Part shown: one piece after another, positions 47,454-58,704 of the stretch
How the letters are laid out: each line of letters begins with the position of its first letter
Position numbering within the stretch: the first letter of the stretch is position 1
Origin: Membranipora membranacea
Lineage: Eukaryota; Bryozoa; Gymnolaemata; Cheilostomatida; Membraniporidae
Assembly: GCA_914767715.1 (NCBI GenBank)
Contig: OU612065.1
Location: 21,330,001-21,390,000, forward strand
Direction of reading: 5' to 3'
DNA length: 60,000 nucleotides
Notes under the pieces: model-generated
Told to the model about the DNA's origin: nothing
Seen by the model: the letters and a program-made list of their open reading frames with translations, nothing else
Database searches by the model: none
Made by a program: the position numbers and the translations under genes

Positions 47454-47822
47454 GATGTCATTTAATTCGTATCAGTTTTACATGATATAAATGTGAGCCA
47501 GAGTTTATTAAAGCTGGTTTGGGGGTGACGACACATAAGCGAGTACCTAATCTTGCTCGCTTATGTGGGAGTTTGTGTAAAGTGATGGCGATGAGTAAAT
47601 GTTAGCTAGCCACGTATTTAGCTATTTAAGCCTGTGCAAATAGCCAATTATTTCCTCCTGTAAATACCTTACACTTCTAGGGTATTTCGTCGGATTCAAA
47701 ATTACACTGATTCTGAAATTATTCGCCTCTCCCTCAGAGAATAATGGGATCATTAAGGTAGAGACACGGGGTTCAGCGAATATCAACTTTCCTATACACC
47801 GTTGGAAGGCTGCTGAGCTACT
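47454..47822. repeat. Dispersed repeat R1, copy 1 (about 368 bp)
   Basis: Nearly identical to 53482-53852 in the same orientation. Contains an inner hairpin (CACATAAGCGAG ... CTCGCTTATGTG). No terminal inverted repeats or coding capacity seen. Confidence 0.9.
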
Positions 47823-47829
47823 GTAATCA

Positions 47830-48300
47830 CCCTTGGGAAGGTCATGAAAGTATATTGTAGCGGAACTGAAAGTTCATACTGATCATCATTGCTACTGGGT
47901 GATGGCTCCACACATGATGAAGTTCAATCTCCGCGAACCAAGAAAGTTATTTGTTAATCAGTAGAATTTCTCATATATTTGGGGTCATATATTGTGTCTG
48001 TTAGTATCATGAAAAGCACAGTGTAATATGTATATTTTAGAGAACTAGATATTTATATGGTGAAACAAACCACAGAGCTGTGAAGTGTGGTGGGTGTTGA
48101 CATCAGTTCATAGATGAGATAAGATTTATGCTTGTCACCTGCCTACATATGTCTCTCCTCAAGGCGCCTGCGGGGGGCCGTCGGGCGGGGGTCAAAAGTC
48201 TGGGGGGCTCAAACTACAAGGCCCTAGGCATGAGACAAGGAGAGATATGTGAAAACCCTTGTTAACTGCGTGTATTATTAGAGGTCGTCTATTCAATTCC
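47830..48300. repeat. Dispersed repeat R2, copy 1
   Basis: Matches 49410-49830 in the same orientation (GTAGCGGAACTGAAAGTTCA, CATATATTTGGGGTCATATA). This copy has a GC-rich insert of about 60 bp at 48168-48230 absent from copy 2. Confidence 0.88.
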
Positions 48301-49409
48301 CAGCTTTGGTGCTTCGCTATTCATAATAGAACACATTTTACTCATTCTAAACCATCTGGTTACCTTGTCTTATATGAGAGTTTGGTGTAGTGTGAACAAG
48401 AGTAAAGTGTGACATCAAAAATACAGGTATATATAGAAATCAAATGCATCAGTTATCCGGAAAAATACTTACAAGTTTTTGATCCAATATGCATTTGATA
48501 ATCCGCATCCACAATAGTTGTATATTAATGAAGGTACTGTTTTACGTCTATAAAAACTCTCACTTTTAAATAGAGGGAGTGATGGCAGGCCTAACTAATA
48601 ATATCGCCATCTGAGCCAACACTGATTTAACCAAGGAAAATTGCACAAGAAAGTATTAGTCACAAATAGCTAGAAATACAAAATAAAGCAGGATAATTAA
48701 GTGTCACTAGGAATAAATTTCTATATTCATCATTACAGCTATTATTGATCAAGCTGGTCAGGGCATACTGAAACAGAGATCTTCAGAGCCATACCAAACA
48801 TGACCTAGCATGAAATAAATGGTGGTTCAATCTCCAACCATTGGAACCATGTTCTGGCTTACAAAAACAAAGCATACACAGATTGTTGCAGTGTCCATCA
48901 TGGTTATAACGTTCAGAATGTAATCCTGCACGACACAGTCTATAGCTGCATCTAATTAGCTGTAGGGTAATTGAATCCTATACCTTATCAATCAATTTTT
49001 AAAGAGATCATCCAATACGCCCTGAGGTATTTAAACTCAATTATTAAAAAAATGGAAATGATTAGAGTTTGGTGCATTTCAGGGGCTGTGCTTAATTGAA
49101 TACCCAGTTTGTGTTGATGAGCCACATGCTATAGACACCAATAAAAATGAAAAATTGTATCGCTGTGGGAATGCAGGAAGTTGTGTTCAGCTGCCAACTT
49201 GTATCTATACATATCAAGCGATTTATCACCGATCAAACAATCATATTATAATAAAATTAAAATATTATTTTTTCCCACCGAATCATCTAGGCATAGGTTT
49301 GACCTCTAATAAACCAATTTTGCCTTCTCAATAATTGTTGGCAATGACAAGTATCACTGTCCTTAAATCATGCAATACTAAATATCATCAACGTTCAATC
49401 GAATCTCAT
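48301..49409. other. Gene-free stretch
   Basis: No exon or clear repeat recognised between the two R2 copies. Confidence 0.4.
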
Positions 49410-49830
49410 ATCCTCACCCTTGTGAAGGCCATGAATGTATACTGTAGCGGAACTGAAAGTTCATACTGATCATCATTGATGCTGGGTGGTGATGATTCCA
49501 TACATGATGAAGTTCAATCACCGCAAACCAAGAAAGTTATTTGTTTATCAGAAGGATTTCTCATATATTTGGGGTCATATATTGTGTCTGTTGGTCTCTG
49601 TTAGTATCATGAAAGGCACAGTGTAAAACTGAATATTTTAGTAAACTAGATATTCATATGGTGAGCTGTGAAGTCTGGTGGGTGATGACACCAGTTCATA
49701 GATGAGACAGGATTAATGCTTACCACCTGCCTATATATGTCTCTCCTCAAGGCGATAGACATGAGACAATGAGAGATATTTGAATACTCTTGTGTACTGC
49801 ATGTATTATTATAGGTTGTCTATTCCATTC
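49410..49830. repeat. Dispersed repeat R2, copy 2
   Basis: Second copy of the R2 sequence, about 90% alike by eye, with GTTGGTCTCTG duplication near 49590 and without the GC-rich insert of copy 1. Confidence 0.88.
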
Positions 49831-49997
49831 CAAGCTGTATGCCTTCAAGGTCTTTTTTACATTTATGTGATATGAAGTTGAACCAGGATGGCGACGCATA
49901 ATGTACTTTTGGCAGAATATTTGATCTGTTCGTCAAATATTTTAAGTTTAGTAAGGCCATGGGAGTTACCAGAATCCAGACATTAACTTTGAGTTAT

Positions 49998-50380
49998 TAA
50001 AGGGCAACCAAGGTTTCGCAGCAATGCATTAATGGGTAGCAAATAATGTGCTGGGCAGAATCAGCTTTGTGCATTACGCGATGCAAAACTCAAAGTAGTT
50101 GCTGACTCTAAGCTGGGTAACACTTCAGTTTGGGGGAGGTTCCAAGACTTTGCTGTAATAATTATAGAGCACAGGCTAAATAATAACAGGAACAGGAAAC
50201 TGCTATGTGGTATTTTCTTTTAGCTGAGTTTGAGTACCTGATGGAAGAAATGTTTCACAAGAATTCTGGCTGAATAATCATCCGAATTATATTTTGTCTT
50301 TTCCCCCATGCAGAAGGTGCAATCTGCTATTAATCAATGGACATCAATGAAAAGTTGTTTGAAACCTTGGTTGCCCTTTA
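49998..50380. mobile_element. 383-bp MITE, copy 2 (inverted relative to copy 1)
   Basis: Same length and ends as 31148-31530 but in reverse orientation; a by-eye comparison of the first 140 bp shows about five differences. Flanked by TT/AT with terminal TA shared. No coding capacity. Confidence 0.93.
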
Positions 50381-51460
50381 ATATTTGTCACAGTGAAGAA
50401 GGAGTTGAATAATTGTGTGTGCGTGTCTGCACGTGTGAGATCCATGTTTTCACCAACGAATAAAGTTCTTGGAAAACAATATATAGCATGCTGGGTTCAC
50501 TTACAACTTATTACTGATCTTATCTCACAAATTACAGAGAGAACAGATAAATCACGTACAATTCAGGCTTTTGGTAATTCAGAAATCTGGTGGGGCTTCC
50601 ACCACTGAAGGAACGATTGTGCTGCCACTGAATATCCTAAAATGAAGTTTTCTCAACTCGGTAGGTGGATAACAAACTCACTACCAGGGGTATCATGACA
50701 ATACACTTAAACCACTGCTGACACAGCTGGGCTTCGCCCAGCAGAGCCACCAGTCAAAAGTTAAAATAGAGAGTTGTGGCATCAAAAAATCTAGCCAGTA
50801 GCTTTGTATTGAGTTATATGAGCTCTCAAAAAGTAGAGAGTATCTTCTTCCCCAGCCATCTGCCATAAGTGATGACATAAGTTGACCCTGGACAATCAGG
50901 TGCCTTTAAAATCTAGCTGAGATCCAACACTTTTATTAGTGGTTTAAGAGTAAGTAAGGGGCATTGGAGCTAAGCGCTATGGCATAATTTTCATGAATAT
51001 CAATGTTCGATTGAGTTGTGTTTGATTCCAGAGAACTAATCAGCTAGCTGACTTAGAGGAAATTCTATACGTGGTATGTGGAGAAATAAATAGAGACTTA
51101 GATTATCTAGATGCGTTGAGATAATTCATCGCTTCAAAGCGTAAACCAAAATTAACCTTTAACCTTAACCTTAAATATTCTTTTTAAAATTGGCATTGGC
51201 GAACAGCTCAAGAATGAAATAGAATTGTCACGTTGCAACTATTGAACGCAGTAAGGTAGACTTAGCAGGATTTTTATTTGGGGGGGTCAACGGGACCCAT
51301 CTACACCAAACTAGAACTCTGTACATAAAGCAATAGACCTAGTAATATTCCCACAATGCATCTGTAGCTGATCATTCCAGTGTCCCAGAAGTTTTAAGGT
51401 GAGACGCTGTCAAACCTTGTATGTACTCAAGTGATGTTATGATGTTATATCTTATTACAG
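50381..51460. other. Gene-free stretch upstream of the ALDH fragment
   Basis: I looked for other aldehyde dehydrogenase exons (GGKSP, active-site Cys, FTGST motifs) and saw none. Small open frames at 50393-50608 and 50693-50878 are unassigned. Confidence 0.5.
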
Positions 51461-51705
51461 CCAGTAGATTAGATGCCTACAATAAGACCGATGTGGCTAC
51501 TCCATTTGGCAGATTCAAACAGTCTGGCTTTGGCAAAGACTTAGGTAAGACTTTTTAAATAAATTCATCTATTTGCTTCGTCTTCTTAGATCTTTTATTG
51601 GCGCAGTTCTCATCCAAACGTGTAAGAATAAAATGACATCTGTTTTATTTTTCAGGAAGCTTGAACAAATACTCGAAGACTAAAGTGGTAACCATTGAGT
51701 ACTAA
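51461..51705 (+). pseudogene. Aldehyde dehydrogenase, last two exons only
   Basis: Exon 51461-51544 encodes the C-terminal ALDH motif (DVATPFGRFKQSGFGKDLG) and exon 51656-51705 encodes the closing strand (SLNKYSKTKVVTIEY, then TAA). The 113-bp intron has good GT-AG ends and the frame joins in phase. The family motif is PFGGxKxSG; here the second glycine is arginine. The catalytic cysteine, NAD-binding region and all other exons are missing in the preceding 4.7 kb, which holds a complete unrelated gene. I therefore read it as a fragment carried by duplication. The closest pattern is the ALDH1/gamma-glutamyl-aminobutyraldehyde dehydrogenase group. Confidence 0.78.
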
Positions 51706-51862
51706 CGAAAGCGTCATCGATATTTTGTTTGTTTTCGTTATGGGCTTTTAATACAAAATTCTGCTTGTAATTGTTTGTATTGCGATTATCACTTTTGGCG
51801 AAAGATATAGTTTTAAGCAAGATCTGATCTGATTCTGATTTGATCTATTTCTTTGATTACAG

Positions 51863-51994
51863 GCAAAAGCTGGGTCTGCCCTTAATATACTGGGCATACT
51901 GGTGGCCACCCTTGCGACTTTGACATGGGGCACTTCTACATTTAGGTTGAATGAGTTTGACTACTTTAGCAGAAGCGGAACTGTAACCCTATAA
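51863..51994 (+). pseudogene. Orphan SLC13 terminal exon
   Basis: After a good acceptor (TTTGATTACAG) the exon reads [20 protein letters not shown] and LNEFDYF, then TAA. It matches the last exon of the SLC13 gene at 54243-54079 but on the opposite strand, and is 11 codons shorter at the end. No other SLC13 exon lies upstream on this strand. Its 3' flank resembles that of the 7.6-9.0 kb pseudogene, so the two fragments may share an ancestor. Confidence 0.85.
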
Positions 51995-52130
51995 AGACCC
52001 TTCCCTAACCTAACCATTTCACACTGATTGACATATGCTAATCTATTGTGTTTTTTAACCTCAAGTGTTGTTTTTTTTTTCCAATCTAGATTATACTGTG
52101 TACTACATTGATTTATCTATCCGTTGCAAT

Positions 52131-53481
52131 GCAGCCTAATAAAGAAGTAATATATATGCATACCCTACTGGATAAAAATGTTCGATATTGACATTTATGC
52201 CAAATACTTATTGATTTTTATTTTAAAGTTACTCCTTACAAGGTATCATTAAAAATTCAACGAAATCTAGTTATTCGAAACATCAATAATTTTAGCGAAT
52301 TCAGATTCGGGAAATACGGAAAAGAGAGGACTGGAGTATAATGAAAATTTTCATCCTGTTTATAAGCTGCTTCAACTTAGGTAATTTTGTTAGTTCATTT
52401 TTAACCTGTCGATGCAAATTTTATGAACAAGGAATTATCGGATGCCCTTTACCCAATTATTTACTTCATCACATTACGGGTATCAACACAGTCAAATATT
52501 TTGCAGAGGTAAATTGTTCTTTTTCTAATGTATTAATGACAGCCTCCCCTGAAGTTAGAGAGGATCATATGAAAAGCAATGTTCTTCTAGGCCTGATGTT
52601 GTTGGGTGCCCAAAACATACCCCTTCAGAAATTGATCTTTATGAGAAAAATTACCATTTACCTTTATGCTTTGTTCTATAGATAGGTTTCTTATTCTTTA
52701 AAGGATGCCTCCAGCAATTTGAGGCTAAATTTATGAGTAAAATTGGTATCATTGATTTAGATAGGTTACGAGTTGAGCAGTCAAAGGCTGTTTCAATGTC
52801 CGGTGCAAATAAAATTGGATCAAAATTTTCTTAGTTGTAGCTTCCAGAACAAAATCGTAATTGTCCACAGCTCAGAATTTGTCAAAATTACCAGCTCTCA
52901 CTCTTGTTAGGCTACAATCTTGGCACAAAATAGGGGTAGTGGTATTAGACAATGATTTCTAGCTTGATTCTTCCTAATCAAAATGCTTTTAGGCTGGGCA
53001 AGCTGTCATGATTCTTGTTGAGACCCTGACAGTTCCAACCCCGAGCTCACTTGACAGATATACCTCATTCAATAAAAATTTCGGGGCGGATAGCCCGAGA
53101 CAATAATTAGTCGTGAACCTCACATTTGCAACTCTGCTTGTCACGACCCTGACAGTCTTGACCTTGACAATTGACACATCTCATTTCTAAAGACATTGGG
53201 CTGAACGCATAGGAAGGAAGGCCTTCAGAGGTAATCATAGCACAACCATTTCAGTGACTTCATGGTAGTTAGGGACAATACTTATGCTGTAGTCTCTATC
53301 ATTTACTCAACAGATTGGAAATGAAATGAACACACAGAGTATCTCTCTGATAAATTGATGGGATGCGTAGGAGATTTCTACAAACAAAATTGCCTTCTCA
53401 TTCTTGATTTTGTGAGGTCATAACATTGACTCATATTTGGTATTTAAGGTATTGTTAGTCTGTGCCCCCCAGACTTTCGCC
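52131..53481. other. Gene-free stretch between SLC13 pieces
   Basis: 52340-52400 matches, inverted, the 3' flank of the SLC13 pseudogene near 7110-7140. The 114-codon open frame at 52341-52685 lies across that flank and is not considered a gene. Remainder unassigned. Confidence 0.5.
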
Positions 53482-53852
53482 ATGTCATTTTAATTCGTAT
53501 CAGTTTTACAAGATATAAATGTGAGCCAGAGTTTATTAAAGCTGGTTTGGGGGTGGCGGCACATAAGCGAGCACCTGTTCTTGCTCGCTTATGTAGGAGT
53601 TTATGTAAAGTGATGGCGATGAGTTAATGTTAGCTAGCCATGTATTTAGCTATTTCAAGCCTGTGCAAATAGCCAATTATTTCCTCCTGTAAATACCTTA
53701 CTCTTCTAGGGTATAGCGTGGGATTCAAAATTACACTGATTCTGAAATTATTCGCCTCTCCCTCAGAGAATAATGGGTTCATTGAGGTAGAGACACGGGG
53801 TTCAGCAAATATTAACTTTATATACACCTTTGAAAGGCTGCTGAGCTACTGA
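53482..53852. repeat. Dispersed repeat R1, copy 2
   Basis: Direct copy of 47454-47822, with the same inner hairpin. It lies just downstream of the SLC13 gene's 3' end. Confidence 0.9.
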
Positions 53853-54078
53853 TCGCTAATAGCTCATCAAAAATGGGATAAGCACCAGTTTTTGTATTAG
53901 AAAAATCAGATTTATTATACAATACAAACACCAGCATGTCATACAGTAAAAAGCCTTATTTAATAAAAAATATATAAATTTGCCAATTCAAACTTTAAAA
54001 AAATATATGGGTCTAACTCAAAAGTTCATCGGAGAATCAAGCTTGAGCGGAATGAAATATTGTCCATTCTTACACCTC

Positions 54079-57000
54079 TTAATGTCCGCCACCCCCTTCA
54101 GGGGCTGTTATTGTAAAGTTAACAGTTCCATTTCCAGTAAAGTAGTCAAATTCATTCAACTTAAACAAAGCTGTGCCCCATGTCACGGTAGCAAGAGTAA
54201 CTACCAGTATACCTAGTATATTCAGTGCAAACCCAGCTTTAGCCTGTAATAAAAAAATATAAAGAAATTCACATTTTACTGAAAACAATCTTCTCTTATC
54301 TGGCAAGAGTAGTAATATCACAATTCACAATTATTTTACATTACTACACGAAAACCATTTTCCGCATTTATTAGCTATGAAATGCATAAGGCAAATTCCG
54401 CTTACCATTTCTTTTATACTTAACACGCCCGTAGCAAACACAAGAGCATTTGGAGGCGTGGCTACTGGTAACATGAAGGCAAACGATGAAGCAGCAGTCA
54501 CCGGCAGCATAAGAAGTAAGGGGCTTATTTTCAAAGCCAGTGCCTGAAAAAGACGTCTAATATATTAGAGTGCAACAAAAACAAACAGCTGTGAGTGTGA
54601 GTTATGGCTCCCTACACCATCAAAGATTCCTTCCTTCATGGGAGGAATTCAACTATTTAAACTATAGAGAAGAAGGATCGAGAGATATTTCAGTTGGTTA
54701 GAGTGTCAGAGTCAATTCATGAATCTTGCTATCCCAGGTCAGGTCATATTATGGCTGTATTCCTTTCGACTGAGTCAAGTCAAGTGGATGAGTTAGGCCA
54801 ATATCCCAGCCCTTCTTGTCCGCGCAGGATATGTACAAACATCATTTAGAATTGACGCACCCATCTGATAGATAGTGCCTTACATGAGTCAAAAGTATGA
54901 AATTTGCAATATCTATACCCTATCGCTCAAGCATCGGCTTACCAACTTGATTAATATGGTGCATAATTTGGGTATTATTCTAGTAGGCCTATCTAACACA
55001 ATTGCCTTCTTCCCATGACTTCCTACAGGATTTGTGTGTCCCTGCTCCAGTTCTTGGCTCATAAATTGACAGGGGTGTGCCATTCGCATACATTGATGCA
55101 ATAATGATTTTATTTTTATATTGAAATTCAGCCGTGTCATGGGCAAACATCAGGAAAATCTATATGACCAATGTGTTGGTGCACCTGATCTGATTTCACA
55201 AGGTTATAGCTCAACGCAATGCATATCTTAACCTAAATATCTGTCAGGTTGTAACTCAGTATTCCAGAACCAAACTCCCTATAATTAAACCAAGTAGTTC
55301 GCTCCCTGATCACACTGTTAGGTAAAATCAAAACCATTTCATTCAAGTAATCTACGCACATTTCCTGACGGGGTATCAATATGATTTTTAGCCGTTTGAA
55401 ATAAATGTTGAGGGAGAAAGCAGTTGACTAATGACTTTATCAAAGTCATCTGACTCTTCGAGTCAAGTCAAGCCACACACAAAACAAAGTCATGTTAAGA
55501 CAAGGGTGACTTAATCCCAGCTCTGTTGATGTTGATGATGATGATCATAGGAATCAGATGAATTTCATCAAATTACAAAAATTCTTTCAAACATATACAA
55601 CTCTACTAACCACGTTTGCAACGATTGGGAGAAATATTGTGGATATTGCAGTGTTACTGGTAATCTCAGTGATTGATGCTGTTATAGTTGCCAGACACAT
55701 AATAATTCCCCATGTTGGCCATCCATCAAAGAAATTCAAACTTTCTCCTATGGCTTTTGATAGTCCAGATACCTACAAATAAAGTACATAAAAATAATAC
55801 TATAAATGACAATAATAGAGGCAACCAAGTTACATCCGGAGTTGTGCATGCTTTGAAGTAGGTAGCATAACTCCTTCTTTCTTGATCAGTAATGCACACA
55901 CAGCTGTATAAGTGTTCATGCTTCAGATTCAGTTTACAGATATGTGTGGGCCTGGAATGCAAAAAAATCATAAGGCATTGCAACAATGTGTAAGAACCCA
56001 CAGTTATGGCATCTGCAAGGGCGAATCCACCTCCAAGCAGAAGAATCAATCCCCAGGGTACTTTTTTCACTATCGAGTCCCATGTTACAAGTGGTGCTCG
56101 GTGTTTAGCCTTCTTCACTCCACATCCTCCACGGAAACAGAACAAGTCAGGCATCTCAGCCGGCCACAAGAAAGTCAAAATCACAATAAACATGGCGGCT
56201 GTGGCATCAGAAACATACCTGTGAGTAAAATAAAGGCAATCATTTTTTAGCTACTTTGGGTTTAATAGATTCTGCTATGGCCGTGTTCTCTGGTTCTCTG
56301 AGTTAAAATAAGTAGCAAGATGACACAAACAGTGCCAACACACTGATCTGACTGACAAGGATTTGATTTAGGTTGGATTGCTGATTCTTTGATGAGTGAA
56401 AACTCATGTTCACAAGCTATCACATAAACGGTGCGATGCTACTGTGTGTACCATTCATTTATTCCTGTCAGCAGTAATCAAAATTGTCGAGCAATCTTTG
56501 TATCAACAACCTGTTCTAAGACATATAATCTGAACAGAGTGTAACACTGATTTTAAAATACAATGCAACAATTTGCTTTTTCAAAGCCAAATAATATTCC
56601 TGGTCAAACCCTTTCACATTTAATAAAGGTCAAAACACATTGTTATGCTAAGAAACTCCGGATGAGAAATGTTATCCAGATGTTCTTGTTCAGTAGTCTA
56701 ACAGCATTATGGGTATAGACCCTGCATCTCTGTAGGTCTTTGGTCTTATATTTGATCAGTTAAGGCAGGACAAAACATTGTGTTATGATATGAGTTACAA
56801 CATGTAAAACAGAATCAAAGATGGTGTTATGAATCTCCGGATGGGAAACGCAATCTTGATGTACATACCCTTTGGGGAACAGACTGCCCCAACCACCAGC
56901 CCCACCAGGGTTCCTGCTAATCCATAATAGAGCCAAAAGTATAAAGTGAATCAGTGCCAGAACTTCTCCAAACTTGATACTGCCAAGTTCATTGTAAGCC

Positions 57001-58704
57001 CTGTTGATGACGGACGAGATGAGCTTTTTCTCTTCCTCTGTCTGAGTGTTCCCTCTGTTAAAAAAAGAATGTCCTTCTGTTTACTAGCATAACTAACATT
57101 ATAATACAAAGTATCAAAAAATCAAGTACTGAGTTGTCCTCTCACTAATATAAAAGAGGAAAATAATTAATGTTGATTTTGTTAAGATCATAAGAAAAGT
57201 AAGAGTTGCCTACTCCTCTCCATTTTTACTTGCTACCCTCATTGTATTTGAAATTTGAGATATCATTTTAAATATAAATGAACATAAGAAAATAAAGTGA
57301 AAAAGTAACGCAAGTTAGAGCCCAGGTTTCATATCTCAGTCTTTATAACTCTAGCCAAACGAACCTGAATCCAAGGAAGAATATTTGAAGCCAGATCCAA
57401 GCTAGTATCAGCATCAGAAAGGAGACTGGGAGTCCAAAACCCATCCAAGACACGAAATCGAACCCAAAGTCATAATCATTCAGAGTTTTGCTGACACTAG
57501 AAAAAAGTAAAAGTCAGTACTAGCGCGATGGAAACATAAACATAACCTTACACATTTAAAACACTCAACCATAGACTTATTATAAGGTATATACAGTATT
57601 TTACGCCTATGCCCTCAACACTGGAAGAGACTTGAAAACGCTCTGATAGGCTGCAGTCCCTACTAGCATGAATGAAATATTCGGGGATAGGTCAGAATTA
57701 CACAAGTGAAAACAAAAATAAAGCTTTCAGTGTCAATGATTAGGGCATTTCTTGTTTGCTACTAGAAACAGACTGACTTTTGCAAGCACTTGTTTTGGTG
57801 AAGTAAATAAATCATAATTTGTATATCCTTAAACATATAAATGTCTATATAGATTACCATGATGCACCATAGAACATACACCATACACTAAGCTAGATAT
57901 CCCTTTGTCCCTATGAAAAACATTCATAAAGATGATTGTAGATTGACTATAAAAGGCAGTCAACTGTGACCATGACCATGACAGCTGTGTGATGTATGAT
58001 TTTTTTAGGATCCCTTTTCCAAAATAAATCTATTCTTACGTGTTGACATTTTCTCCAAGAACAATGTTTGGCGTGGTTCCAGTGAGTGTTGCTATCCCTC
58101 CACACGTTGCAGCGTAGCATACACACAAACTCAACGCTATACTTGTCTGTTCCCATTTACCCTTTACAGGCTTTGACTCTTTTTCAGTTTCGTCTACCTC
58201 ATCCAAGTTTACATCAGAGACATCGTTGCTGACTGCCGACTCGGGGTCAGCACCATTGTACATTGTACTGTCAATGCCGTCAGCAGTCACATCAAAGGCC
58301 CCATTCACCTTTCCTGTTACAATTCAAAATATAAGATTACTTGGTGTTGGGAGATGCATAACGTATTCATGTAGCGGACATCTACAAACGCCTGGACATG
58401 GTTACATACGGAAATATAAGACCTTCATTTCAGCAATATATTCATAGAAGTGTCTGTTGACATCGCCGCAGATCCTATAGTATAGTATACGTATAAGTAC
58501 CTTTGCCTTTGGCAGTATGCCCTTTAGTCATTTCTATTTCTATAACAGCATCTCCGTTGGCGTCTGTCGTTTTCACATTAGTTGACTGGTTGAGATCCTC
58601 TGAGTTGAGTTGAGAAATGACAGCCTGTACAATCGCGATCATCATAGCAGTGGTAGCAGTGTTACTTATCCACATAGATAAAAACCAAGTAGGAAGCATA
58701 AAAC
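54079..58704 (-). CDS. SLC13-family Na+-coupled dicarboxylate/sulfate transporter (N-terminal exons beyond right edge)
   Basis: Eight exons join with consistent phases: 58704-58501, 58313-58040, 57496-57365, 57054-56869, 56218-56002, 55772-55611, 54543-54406 and 54243-54079 (1478 nt, about 491 residues). The order is typical of SLC13: first SNT motif ([13 protein letters not shown]), a charged cytosolic loop, GTTPNIVLG, a helical linker, [26 protein letters not shown], second SNT motif (EITSNTAIS), then the Na+/sulfate symporter signature [18 protein letters not shown], and a last helix ending [14 protein letters not shown] before an Asn/Gly-rich tail. By family it carries citrate, succinate or sulfate across the plasma membrane with Na+; the substrate cannot be told. 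Roughly the first 100 residues are missing from the window. Three donors are non-consensus (GTACTT, GTTCGT, GTTAGT) although the frame is intact. Confidence 0.92.
54545..55604. other. Intron of the SLC13 gene with a SINE-like fragment
   Basis: At about 54690-54745 a tRNA A-box-like TTTCAGTTGGTTAGAGTGTC is followed by a degenerate B region; probably a tRNA-derived SINE piece. Otherwise unremarkable intron DNA. Confidence 0.5.

Noticed and set aside
52341-52685. 114-codon open frame with a signal-peptide-like start
   Set aside because: Its first part matches, inverted, non-coding DNA downstream of the SLC13 pseudogene near 7110-7140, where the frame is not kept. No recognisable domain.
55912-56250. 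112-codon plus-strand frame, similar to one at 8176-8361
   Set aside because: The similarity is the antisense shadow of an SLC13 exon and its pseudogene copy; the minus-strand reading fits the family.
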